Of a stretch of 64,000 bases of DNA, positions 12,660-39,300 are shown piece after piece. The first letter of the stretch is position 1, and each line of letters starts with the position of its first letter. Source of the DNA: Scortum barcoo (lineage: Eukaryota; Chordata; Actinopteri; Centrarchiformes; Terapontidae); NCBI GenBank assembly GCA_023238725.1, contig CM041552.1, forward strand, positions 14,981,147 to 15,045,146, written 5' to 3'. The notes beneath the pieces were generated by a model that made no database searches, was not told the DNA's origin, and saw nothing but the letters and a program-made list of their open reading frames with translations. The translations under genes were made by a program, and so were the position numbers.

Positions 12660-13530
12660 TGATGTTTTTAACGTATTTGTAATGTAAAATACAAAGGTCA
12701 GTTAAAATACTGCACAAATGATAAATGAGCTGTTAATGAAAAGTTTTTTATTTCACTTTTATTGCTGATGCCTGTTTCATGTTACTGTAATTCTTTAATT
12801 AGTCATAAATGTGTAACTTATTGAAATTCAGATCGAGATGAAGAGAAGGCATATGCGAAAGCAGCTTATGGAATCTCACCTGAAGATGAAATGTGGTGCT
12901 TTATGGTACATAACTAATGCTCAGGTATTCAACTAATCGAATAATCAAAATCTAACCTTTTGGTCCTGCTGTTGTTTCTGTTATACTGACTACAATAAAT
13001 CATTTCTTATCTGAAGATAATCTTTTGCTTCATTTATTTTAGGTTTTTACAATCCGATTATTGCTTTTTGAATTTATATAACAATACAAAATAATCATCT
13101 TAAGGAGAAGCTGAACATTTGTTATTAAACACATCAGAGAGTGGTTATGTCTTCAGTGTCTTTATTCACACTTTAGTTCATTGATATTTTGAATCTGATC
13201 CCTTTTCTGTCAAACTTATTATATATTATTTATTAAGTAGACATCAGTACATATATCAGTTTCATGTTGCTCAGTGACGGCATAATACAGGTTTTGTTTG
13301 CACAAACATTGTCAAGATGCTTTTACTGTCATTTTTATAAAGAATCTTTTTATTGTACATTTACACAGCTAATTTGACTTACCTAAGTAGCTCAAGGTTA
13401 AAGCAATGATTTCATAGAAAGTTAAAACCATTTTATTACTTTTTTATGAACTTATTTTATTTGCTTCAAAAAGTTATTTTCCTGTGTGATCACGTATATT
13501 TCTTATCATAATAATTAAAGTGTCAGACAG
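12660..13530. other. Intergenic, no gene seen
   Basis: AT-rich sequence downstream of the AIFM3-like gene. A 28-codon open stretch from about 12831 (reading KAYAKAAYGISPEDEMW) is conspicuous but has no family match I know and no consistent splice partner. Confidence 0.5.
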
Positions 13531-13705
13531 AAGGGTGCGCAGTTAGCTCAGTCAGTAGAGCACGCGCCCAAGTATGCAGCGGACATGTATCCCTCTGCTG
13601 CGCGTCTTCCCCCCTCTCTCTTCCGTCTTTCCTGTCTCTCTCTCACTGTCCTATCCATAAAAACAACAATAAAGGGTATAACCCCCCAAAAAAAAAAAAA
13701 AAAAA
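13531..13705 (+). mobile_element. tRNA-derived SINE
   Basis: The head GGGTGCGCAGTTAGCTCAG plus TCAGTAGAGC resembles a tRNA 5' half with box A. The body has the pyrimidine-rich CTCTCTCTTCCGTCTTTCCTG segment and CACTGTCCTATC, then CAATAAAGGGTATAACCCCCC and a poly-A tail. This head/body/tail order is that of common fish tRNA SINEs. The box B region is degenerate, so it is not a functional tRNA gene. A short flanking repeat (GTCAGA on both sides) may be the target duplication. Confidence 0.75.
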
Positions 13706-13734
13706 GTCAGATACAATTGTAAAACGGGATCACA

Positions 13735-14628
13735 GCCTCCCCGGTAAAGGTCTACGCCAGAGTACTGGAGAGGAGAATTCGGCTGATAGTCGTCGAACCT
13801 CAGGATTCAGGAGGAACAATGCAGGTTTTCGTCCTGGTCGTGGAACACTGGACCAGCTCTATACCCTCCACAGGGTGCTTGAGGTTTCATGGAGAAGGCA
13901 TTCGACCGTGTCCCTCGTGGTATCCTGTGGAAGGGTGCGAGGGCACTGCATTGCCGGAAGTAAGTCAGGCCTGTTTCTGGTGCATGTTGGCCCTTTGTCA
14001 CCGGTTCTGTTCATAACTTTTATGGACAGAATTTCTAGGCGTAGCCAGGGGCTGGAGGGAGTCCGGTTTGGGAACCACAGGATTTCTGCTTTTTGTAGAT
14101 GATGTTGTCCTGTTGGCTTTATCAAGCCAGCCAGGACCTTCAGTATGTACTTCACGAGTGTGAAGCGGCTGGGATGAGAATCAGCACCTCCAAATCCGAG
14201 GCCATGGTTCTCGACCAGAAAAGGGTGGCTCCTCAGCAGGGTGGCTGGGCGCTCCCTTAGAGAGGGTGAGAAGCTCAGTCACTCGGGAAGAGAGCTCGGA
14301 GTAGAATCGCTGCTCCTTTTGCATCTTCGAGATCGAGAGAGGAGTCAGCTGAGGTGGCTTGGGCATCTGTTTTGGATGCCCCCTGGACACCTCCCTAGGG
14401 AGGTGTTCCAGGCATGTCCCACTGGGAGGAGGCCCCGGGGAAGACCCAGGACACGCTGGAGAGACTATGTCTCTCAGCTGGCCTGGGAACGCCTCGGGAG
14501 TCCCCCCGGAAAGAGCTGGAGGAAGTGTCTGGGGTCAGGGAAGTCTGGGCAGGCATCTCTGCTCAGACTGCTGCCTCCGCGACCCGGTCCCGGATCAAGC
14601 GGAGGAAGATGGATGGATGGATGGACAA
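13735..14628 (+). pseudogene. Decayed non-LTR retrotransposon (LINE) fragment, Rex/RTE-like
   Basis: Reverse-transcriptase signatures appear in shifting frames: FRPGRGTLDQLYTLHRV, EKAFDRVPRGILW, LSPVLFITFMDRISRR, FVDDVVLLA, then the C-terminal GRRPRGRPRTRWRDYVSQ and LAWERLGSPP. The element ends in GATGGATGGATGG at about 14608-14622, a tail like that described for fish Rex3. Stops, frameshifts and an internal deletion before LSPVLF (the segment containing LRQGC is missing) make it non-functional. The FADD box reads FVDD. It directly follows the SINE. Clade assignment is tentative. Confidence 0.8.
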
Positions 14629-14774
14629 TTGAAAATCATGATATTATTCACCAATTATCTGACACCTGACAACACTGACCTTAAACAACATCACAAGAGG
14701 TGACAACTGGCACATTAACTGATTTGCCTCTAAAGTTCTGTTATGGACTAAAAGTTATGAACTAATGTTACAGT

Positions 14775-14780
14775 TTTATT
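14775..14780 (-). terminator. Polyadenylation signal of the as3mt-like gene
   Basis: AATAAA on the minus strand lies 33 bases past the TGA stop at 14813-14815. Confidence 0.6.
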
Positions 14781-14812
14781 TCTAAAGTCATATTCAAGAA
14801 TCAGCCACATCT

Positions 14813-17650
14813 TCATTTGCTTGTTTTGGAGCATTGTTTCACAGAGGATCCCATTTTGTCAGCCAGAAGGAATGGGTTGAGGTGGCAGTACTACAAGAAA
14901 CAATAAAGAAAATTCACATGAAAGAGTTATTCCTTCTGCAAATGCTATGTAAACACTCTGTATTTACACAAAAAAACATAATTTTGGAAATTCTTATTTT
15001 AAACTGCACATTAAAAATAATTTTACAGATTTTTCAAAATAGGCAACCTGTGTTTAATTTGATTCTTGCATGCAAAAACCTTATTTCTGAATGCGGTCAG
15101 TGGATAACCTTTGAAAATTAAAGCACTTTCAGCTACCTGTGGAGTTGACTCTGAGCAGGACTCTGCTTTATCTGATATCTGGATTTTGAAATCCGAACAG
15201 AAACGGGAACTGTGGAGGACTGCAGCCATCTCTCTATTTACCTCCACTGCCACATCTTTCTGCATAGCACAGAAGAAAAAGCATGTTAATATAACATAAC
15301 ATATTCTTTTTTAGATGTGAAATTAAAAAAAAAAAAAAAAAAGAGTACAACAAACATAATTTTTCATTTAATTTGATTTTCCTCTTACTGGAACAATAGG
15401 CCATGGGTGCAGGTTCTAACAAGTTAGTTAGTACCTGCACCAGTGTAAAAAATGACAAAGCAGTTCAGTACTGACACTCCCTAATGTGCCTTTTATAATA
15501 CCTTGAAACAGTGAGAGGAATCAAAGTCCAGATGATCTGGGAAATCTGTCACAGTTCCTTTATAGGTCACCGTTGCCCCAAACTTGACTGAACCTTTAGG
15601 CAGCTTAAAGAGGCGGAAAGTCCCCGAAGCATACCTGATATCGCCCTGCAGAAATGAAGAGTCATCTCAGTTGCAGAACGAAAATGAATTTCACGCGTCA
15701 TCAAAAGTCAGCGTTGCCTTTTGGTACCTGCTTTTGCTTTGAGCTCACTGTCATGGACTACAATGTTGGTTGCTGACACGAGGTATGGGGTACTGAAACC
15801 AACGCTGTGGGCCAATGAAATCAGATCCTGCCAAAACAGAGAGCCACTCATCCCCTCACCTACAGCAGGAGTGAAAACAAAGAGGATACTGCATGTCAGT
15901 GTTGCAGGGAGTCTGTGCTGTATTCTTGCCTTTTACACAATAATGCCACATCATCTCACCCCACAGGACCGGATCTTGCTTCATGTGATCAGGAATTACT
16001 TTGCTGGCGTACATGTCACTAAAGTAGAGTTCACCTCCCTCCTGTGAGAAAATGAGAGCATGACATGAACCGTGAACGTTCCTGTCAATCTTCCTTTTTA
16101 CACATTCATGTAGCCGATTTTGTTCAGACTCACCTTCAGGACGTTGTAAGCTTGCTGTAGGACGGCTCTTTTATCGGGGCACAAACAGATGACACAGTTG
16201 GATCTGGAGGGAAAAACAGTTTTGTTTTTATTAGGTAATCAAATCTGTCGTACAGCAGTCCACTGACAGATCACATTCAATATCTATGCTTTAAACTAAC
16301 ACTGCAACATCCACCGAGTCGCTTTGTATGCCAGCTTCACCAAGCTTCTCCATGTACCCCTGGACAAAAGTGACGTTGGGTTTCTCGTAGCCGAACTTCT
16401 TTTGATGATAATCGATGTACTGACGAGACACTGAGATCTAAAGAATTGCATGTTAAATCAGTGGGAGGCACAGAAATAAAGAGTCAAAACGAGTGCAAGA
16501 ACAAGCACGAGTGGTCACCAGCTCCTCCGTCATATCGATCCCCGTCACGTATCCCGTCGGCCCAACCAGTTTACTGAAGGCATAACAGTCTCTGCCCGAG
16601 CCGCTGCCGAGGTCCAGGACTCTGCAGCCCTCGAACTTCGCCGGAAAGGGAAGGCCGCAGCCAAAGAATCTGGAGGAAAAAGTTACTGATGACAGCATGT
16701 ACACATCCACAAAGTTGTTGCGCAGATGTTTTAAAGACAGGAAAGATAGAAGTAAAGAAACCTGCTTCCTCCACTCGATGTAATCTATAATCACTAAATT
16801 TAAGCTAAACAGTTTATATTTGACTAACTTCTGGATGTCAGTGTCTTTGAGTACACAGGGTGAATGTGTGCATGCTTTCAGATGTTTACAGAGACATTCA
16901 GTAAGGCATTTGTCATTCATGAATGGAAAACAGTCCATAACTGAAAATATTTGGAGCCTTTGGTCTGATGCCATATGCACGAGAAAGTTGTGCAGGAAAT
17001 ATGTAGAAAAAAAGACACCTTACTTTTTGGTCACCTCCGGGTGGACCAGGCTCAGTGCCTCTCTCACACTTGATGGCAGCGGGCGGCAGGACACGCTGCA
17101 GGAGGAAGCACTGGTTTGCAGATCACAAGAGGACTCCAGCCGACTGCCATAGTACTTCTGCACACATGTCAACATGTCTGTGGTCAGCAGCTGGTCTAAT
17201 AACACAGTCACCCAACACAAATCACATCCTCAACGCCAATACATGCTTTCAATTTTATAATTACAGAATTTGACACAGATTGCTATAAAAACAGTGAACC
17301 ACTGACACTTTACTTCATTAGTTCCCATTTATACAACAAAGTATTTCTTTGCAGTGTCTCTCAGAGTGACATTATCTCAATTTCATGTGCTCCCATATGG
17401 TCACTGACAAACACCGGTGACTCTAAAAATTTTTAAAAAGTTATTAAAAATGAAATTATTTGATTGAAGACACGATAGTATTTTATACTTTCAATAAAAC
17501 CTCAAGTGGTGTGTCAATAAAAAAACGGCAATGAGCGACTGTTACGTAATATGACTGGTGATTTTGCAGAAAGATCGTCTCCATAAACTCCAATAAATCT
17601 GCACGCTGTCTGACCTTCACATTTTCTCGCACGTCCTCACAAGTCGCCAT
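14813..17650 (-). CDS. as3mt: Arsenite methyltransferase-like protein lacking the fourth catalytic cysteine
   Basis: Ten coding exons (minus): 17615-17650, 17024-17157, 16519-16669, 16301-16437, 16134-16203, 15960-16041, 15728-15859, 15502-15645, 15137-15259, 14813-14890; about 360 aa (human AS3MT 375). The SAM-binding motif reads VLDLGSGSGRDCYAFSKLVG and VTGIDMTEE. AS3MT methylates trivalent arsenic with SAM in the cytosol, using Cys32, Cys61, Cys156 and Cys206 (human numbering). Here Cys32, Cys61 and Cys156 fall at exactly those numbers, but residue 206 is Gly (codon GGG at 15852-15854, context WGEGMSG against human WGECLGG). Exon 7 ends in phase 1 while exon 8 reads in phase 0. A GC-AG intron (exon 7 ending at 15732) would fix this; otherwise one extra base is present. 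Human AS3MT lies on chromosome 10, so this copy in the PRPF8 block is probably a fish paralogue. Confidence 0.82.
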
Positions 17651-17956
17651 CGCGCCTCCACAGAGATACAAACACTTCAAAAATGTCTTCACACTTTGTG
17701 AAACTCAGGCTCTGTGAAGTTTGAATATGAAGTTAATAGTTTTTTGCATCAGACCTGACCCCTTCTTTCAAGACCAGAGCAATGTACTCTTCCGGTCCAT
17801 TTTTTTTCACAATAAAAGCGTCATTACAAACAACAAACACTTCAGCAGTCTCTGGCCATTTTTAAAGACTCAGACGAAAAGACTTGTCTCTCATTATAAC
17901 ACTTATGTAGGTCTGTACGACACACTAAACTGTAGACCACAGCAGACCTGTCACAG

Positions 17957-17998
17957 TTCTTCTTCTTCTTCTTCTTCTTATTATTATTATTATTATTA
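17957..17998. repeat. (TTC)n(TTA)n compound microsatellite
   Basis: Seven or so TTC units run directly into ATT/TTA units, immediately beside the LINE 3' end. Confidence 0.9.
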
Positions 17999-18008
17999 GG
18001 TTTTAAAT

Positions 18009-18290
18009 GAGAATCAGAATGACCTTTATTGGCCAGGTATGTGTGCACATACAAGGAATTTGACTCCGGGTTTTATACAGTACCCTCTCGTACTTAAAAG
18101 GTCAAGCAAATAGAAAGAAAGAAAGAAAGAAATAAACATAACATAACATAACATAACATAACTGTAAGTGTGACTGCAGAGTGCAATAGAGTGAGTGCAA
18201 TGATAACAGATAGCTTATGTATAGAATATACAGAATATCTTATGTACAGCATATACAGTATATACAGTATGTATTTAAATATATATTTAT
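18009..18290 (-). repeat. 3' portion of a fish LINE with internal microsatellites
   Basis: GAATCAGAATGACCTTTATT and the following GGCCAGGTATGTG...ACAAGGAATTTGACTCCGG are the reverse complement of a common teleost LINE 3' end. It continues through (GAAA)n, (ACATA)n and a GTGCAATAGAGTGAGTGC segment typical of the same family. Confidence 0.65.
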
Positions 18291-18839
18291 TGTTTGTAGA
18301 AATGGTATTTTGGTGAGGTCAATGGATGTTTGTGATTCCGACAGGACTCATTATACAGACCCATCAGAATAATGTGTATTATATCACTGGTTTATAATAA
18401 TTTTGAAGCAATGCATTCATCACTTAAATGTTGCAGATGGTAATGGTGCAGCTGATTTGAACTTACCTTCTACACTAACACACTCAGGAACAGATCTTAT
18501 TATACACAATGATAATAATACATTATCATTTATCTGATTTTAGTTTTAAATGATTTACCTGAACCTGTAAAATAACAAGTACCTAGAGTTATCAGATAGA
18601 TGTAATGGAGTAATAATGGAATATGTTATTTGTTATAAATGTTGAAATCTTGCGTTTATTGGCTGTAGTTTATACCTCCTCACGACAGGAGGCAGTAAAG
18701 CAACGGAAATGCGACCATCCGGGTATCTGTAAGAATTGCGCTCTTCCAACGTCTGCGTAATATTTCTACGTAGCTCCGTCACTGCTCAGTGTCACGTTAC
18801 GCTTCTATCGTTCGTAACTGTTGTCTGAGACTCCCGCTG

Positions 18840-19012
18840 AACTGCGCTCATCGTGTGTCCACCGTCGAGCGTGATGCAGGTGAATGAAGACAAACCAATG
18901 CAACAGTGAGAAAAAAAAGACAGAAAACAGACCAGAGGAAGACATGTTGTAGTAGCTGACTGTGTGCGGAACAAAGCGGCCGTCATCGTCAAGAAGTTTC
19001 CCCGGAGTGAAG
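18840..19012 (+). promoter_or_regulatory. prpf8: Putative prpf8 promoter and noncoding first exon
   Basis: The coding start lies just after an acceptor (TTTATAG, 13 bases before the ATG at 19620), so an upstream noncoding exon is required. The best donor is at 19012 (GTGAAG followed by GTAGCG) in a CpG-containing block. The transcription start site is not determined. Confidence 0.4.
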
Positions 19013-19619
19013 GTAGCGAGGCGGGCAGATATACAGCCATTAACCGCGGTTCTACTGTTAGCACTCGGCTAGCTGCGTGTACACGCTCGGCTTCATCAAC
19101 AACCATAGGCCCGGAGTCGGCTTATTGCCGCACAAACTTAATGTGTGACTCACTGTAAAGAGTTAGATAGGCGTAGTTTATACTGCAATGTTTACGAAGT
19201 GAATAATGAGTGTTCATTTGTATGTTTAAAGTTGTAAAGTTAGTTTGTGCTGCAACGGAGGGCCTGTTGTGCAACGAACCAGCTAGCTAACATATCGCAG
19301 CTAATGTGCATCGTTTTATTTATGGACTTTTTTAAATTTGTGTTTTCTAACTCTCAAAGAAACGATTACACGTATCAGCCAAATCATCAACATTTATTAC
19401 AATTAAATCTGTCGCTGTTTATCAAACTTTCTGTCTTGTATTTGTGTTTAAACGTGACTTTAATGCGACTAACTTCAAAACCGGAGACACGGTGTGTTCA
19501 AATAATTGAGTTTCCTTTCAATTTGACCTGCACTTAAATGAAGGTAAGTGTACTGTTTCATCTTGAATCCCAACCCTTCATAACATAATACATATTTTTG
19601 TTTATAGCAGTGAGGCGCC

Positions 19620-35090
<15,471 letters not shown>

Positions 35091-35311
35091 GAGCAGACGT
35101 GCTGCACGCTTTTTGTAGATAGCTCTGCCAGAATCATGTGGAGCCGGTCCAGAACAGCCCCTGTAATATTTCTACTAAACACAATGTAACTGTGATGTTT
35201 GGGATTTTTTTATGTAAAGGCTTTAGGACCATTTTAGGACTTTTTTTTTTTTTTTTTTTTGGATATTTTCTACAAATGTTTTTTGTTCCCCCACTCTCCC
35301 CCCCTTTCTTC

Positions 35312-35317
35312 ATTAAA
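35312..35317 (+). terminator. prpf8: prpf8 polyadenylation signal (ATTAAA), with a second AATAAA at 35536-35541
   Basis: ATTAAA lies 222 bases past the stop, followed by T/G-rich sequence. A canonical AATAAA 224 bases further on may be an alternative distal site. Confidence 0.55.
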
Positions 35318-35541
35318 GATTCTTCATTTTTGTGGCTTCTGGTACATTGAAGCATATGTGCATTTGTGTGTAGTTTCCAGTACACAATACTGTGTAATAT
35401 TTGATAATTAAGCATTGTTTCAAAGAGTACTTCCTGTTCACCCTTTGAGAAATGAAATTGAAAGTTGTATTTTCATGCCAGTAATGCCCGCTTACTGTTG
35501 TTCTGTACATCCTGTGACATTGTGGCTCAGGTTTAAATAAA

Positions 35542-36345
35542 GATCACCATTTTTTATAAACATTTCTCATGTGTTGGTGTAAGATTACTGCCATTCAAAT
35601 CTTTTAGTAAAACTGTGCAACACGTGTCACCAGAAGGGGAGTTCATTTTCACTGTAGAGGGGAACTTTTTTGGCTTGCTTCCTTCTTCACTGAGGCCAGA
35701 AGTCAACACAGCATGCTTGGTTTGGTTCTTGCTCAAAAACACTTCAACAATTTGGATACCAGGGGCTTGAAAATAGGACGTGCTTTTAAAAGAACTACCA
35801 CTTTTACTGTCATGAACTCTGATAAAATGAAGTTATACTGTAGTTTCCTGCCTCGTGTAACTGCTTTTATGTTGTGACATTTATTGGACAGCAATTTCTG
35901 ACTGCAGATCTTCAGAGGAAATTCAATGTTCACGCTCTGGTGCATGCATCAGTATGCTCGACCTGACAGGCCTGTAGTGTGTGTGTGTGTGCTCGGATTA
36001 CATTGGTCCAAAAAGTAGGAGGATCCTGCAGCGAGCAGCCTGCATGTGTACTATCAGGACCTTGTACAACAGGGCTTTGCAGAGTACTCGATGTACTTGT
36101 TTTGTTTTTTTTCTAGCTCTTACACGCTCTCAAAAATGCATGAGATGTTGTCTGGAGAGGAGCAGGTCAAGTTGAGGCGTGTCTGCAGCGTGGGCTCAGT
36201 GACACACGCACTTTGAAGCTCGACTTTGTTTTCACTTTTATTATCGCCACTTTGCTTTACGGCCGTCATGCCGCGCTGACGAGCCGCTGTCGGTTTCGGT
36301 GTATCTGACTCGGGGCTTGTGAAGCGAGCCGCCCGGACTGGAGAC
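35542..36345. other. Intergenic region and rilp promoter
   Basis: About 800 bases between prpf8 and rilp. There is a short GT run near 35980. The last about 150 bases before the rilp ATG are CpG-rich and probably contain its promoter and 5' UTR. No other gene is seen. Confidence 0.5.
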
Positions 36346-39300
36346 ATGGAGGCGGCCGACACGGACGCTAAACTCGCGGAGGGCTGCTTGGACAGGACGT
36401 CATCGGCTCTGACCGTGGACGACGTCTACGAGATCGCCAAGCTGATCGGCGCCGAGGTGGAGAAGCTCATCGACGGCTGCGGAAAGGAGAGCGTCGTCGG
36501 TCTGGTGCCCAAAGTCGTCAAAGTGCTGGAGCTGCTGGAGAGCTTCGCCTCCAGGAACGGCGCTCTGCAGGCGAGGGAAGAGGAGCTGCTCCGGACCTTC
36601 GAGACGATCCAGCTGCAGCAGCAGAAGAAACGAGCGGGGAGGGAAGCAGGCGAGGAGGGAAGCGGCGATAAAAATGAAATACGGGTGAGAGAGATACACT
36701 AACGTCGCCATACCTTACCTCCCCCGCTGTGTGTGTGTGTGTGCGCTTCTTCCCAACGGCAGTAACGGCTGTTTGAGCTCTATTTTGTGTCGTGACTCGC
36801 CGTGGACAGACAGGCCAGGGGAGCTATGGCCGCCGCCTTCATAATACAGCAAAAACATAAACATTACAATCTACAAAGAGCTTGTGATAAATTAAATTCT
36901 CAAGCTGTATTTATGTTTCGTTTTCTGGGCTCTGATTATCTGATGTAGACTATTCCGCTCACGGCTGCTGTCAGTTAACTTCACTAATTGATATCAATCC
37001 GCCGACATTGCCGATCTCCGTGTGTCGTCAAGGCAACCGACAGTTACTCGGCTGTCGTTGTAACGGTCTACAGTTATTTAGGGGTATTTATCATTTAACA
37101 TTCAACATTTAACATTTTAACTGTCTATAGGTTATTATTATTGCGCAAAAGCTATATATTAAGATAGTTGATGCGACGCAGCAGTGATTTAAGGTAGTTT
37201 TTGTTGAATTATGCAAAACTTTTAACCATTAGCTAAAAAGAAGCTATCTGGCTAATTAGCAGCACTACAGATTTACTTAGCGATGTAAGAGGAGGATATT
37301 AGCAGTAGCTTAAATTCAGATAGTCGTAAGTCTCAAGTTAAAGCAGGGTACTCATTCTTTAATTTTGAGTTTTTGGACTTTATCAGGGCAAAGTGTAAGG
37401 TTAAGTGCACTTTGGTGAACAGAAATGCTGTATGGGTACATGCACTTAAAAGCATGACATCAGGGGTTAATAAGGCCCCAGCAGCTCAGTTTTCATATAG
37501 GTGTCAAATATGGATTTTCTGTTTTCTCTGATTTTATGGATTTTTATATTTATAAAGTCGCGCAAAACAAACAAAAGCCACTCAAATTCCAGTGCTCCCA
37601 AACTGCACATTTTAAGCGTATATTTCTGCTCGAACACTCTCCATTCTCCACCCTTGGGCCTGTTTCATGCGATTCATGCTACGGTGTCATACACTGTGAA
37701 ACTAGTTTGAACTAGTACATATGGGGCATAAAAAATACTGCTGTGACATGAGTACAGCACAGGCAAAGAGGTCTTGGTATAATTCTTCTACAGCAGATGT
37801 GCTATGGTTTATGAACAAACCAAGGAGCATTGTTGTGAGACTGTGTGACAGCCAATATTTCAAAGGGTTTTGTACATGCAGAGAGTATTGTTTTGAAATA
37901 CTTTGATTATGTCAGTAAAGCATGTGATGTTTAATCTACATTGTTGCCAGTTCATCATATGAAATGTCTTCTGGTAAGTGCACTGTGGACAAAGCAGTGG
38001 TGTTATAATCTTTGCTGAATAAGTAAATCAAGAGCTTTGGTTCTCAGAGCACAGAACTGGCTGTTGAGATGTTTTGGAGATGTTTCAGCAAATCATCTGT
38101 AATGACTTCATAGCAGTGACACACCTGCTCAGACACAACCTATTTTGCCAAAGCCAAATTCCACCATGGTCCAGAGATTTTAAGAGCGCAAGGGGCAGTT
38201 ACATCACTCTGAAGTAATTTTACTGTGTCTCCCATCCTTTCAAGCAGGAGCTGCAGCAGAAGGAGCAGCAGTGGAGACAGAGGTGTGAGGAGCTCCTGGT
38301 CCAGATACAGCAGCTCCAGGAAGACAGGGAGGAGCTGCAGAGCAGGCTGAAGGGCAGCCATGCACAGGAAGGTATGTGCCAGGATTTTAAAGTTAAATTG
38401 TAAAGTGTGCTGGGGAGGGGGTGGGGGTGTGTGAAATCTGGACTGGTTTGCTCAATTACTTCCTAAAGGAGGCTTTCACTGTTCCCCACTACACACTGTT
38501 TACGGGAGTTTAACTTCCACCCTAAACATGAGAATATTACCTCATGAAGCGTCCCCAGTGTGAGTTATGGGAAGTTTTGGAAATCACAAAAGCAGTTTAG
38601 CATGTTTTATATCTCATTGCTCTCAGAAGAGGCAAACAGCAAAGAAACACCAAGTAATGTTGTCAAACAGAATTGCATCTGAATTTGGTGTGACTAGAGT
38701 CCCCTTAAGATTCATCCAATGTTGTCTTTAGAGCATTTTAGAGCAGCTTTAGAGTCATTTGGTTATGTCATTTTCCTCCTCCAGTCCAAGAATGCAAATG
38801 TATATGACAGTATTTCGTGAGAGATTGAAAGCAGTGGGTTAACTGTCATGAGCACTGAGGCTGAATGCAGTTGAACTGGTTGTTAGAGGTTTTTTTTAGG
38901 TCACAGACGTTTTCATGGTATGAGACGACTCAGAAGAGAGTTGTGCTTACCCTGCAAACATGAAGACGAGGACATCAAAAACACACACAGAAAGTCAAAA
39001 TCTGCAGAGCAGGATTGTCCTTTAATCACAAGATTACTGTATTTTCACAAGTTCCATAGATAATCAATATTTGTAAAATATCATGACTGACTGTAACACT
39101 GTCTTGGTATAAATTATTTACATTTGACTACTACTATCTACTTAATTAATTTATATAAAGAATTGCTTTGACAAAGTGGAACAAAAAAAGGTACCTTCCC
39201 TTCTTCTCTTGTGCTGACTGATAAATTGGATTACTGGTAAAAAAAAAATGAAAATAACAGAGTAATGTGAGCCAGAGGGTGGGGTCGCTTTGATGACTCT

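Larger units (their letters stand above)
17651..19619. other. Head-to-head intergenic region between as3mt-like and prpf8
   Basis: Holds both promoters, a compound TTC/TTA microsatellite, a LINE 3' end and, nearer prpf8, a CpG-richer block. The ACTTCCGG-type sequence near 17790 (CTCTTCCGGTCC) could serve the as3mt-like promoter. No other gene is seen. Confidence 0.55.

Noticed and set aside
12831..12918. Short open stretch reading KAYAKAAYGISPEDEMW, preceded by TTCAG
   Set aside because: Not in frame with the preceding AIFM3-like exon 17 and not recognised. An alternative last exon is possible but unsupported.
13531..13605. tRNA gene suggested by GTTAGCTCAGTCAGTAGAGC
   Set aside because: Only the box A half is tRNA-like. 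Box B is degenerate, and the segment continues into a SINE body and poly-A tail.
14241..14669. 142-codon plus-strand frame with GRRPRGRPRTRWRDYVSQ
   Set aside because: Not a host gene; it is the C-terminal part of the decayed LINE and is listed there.
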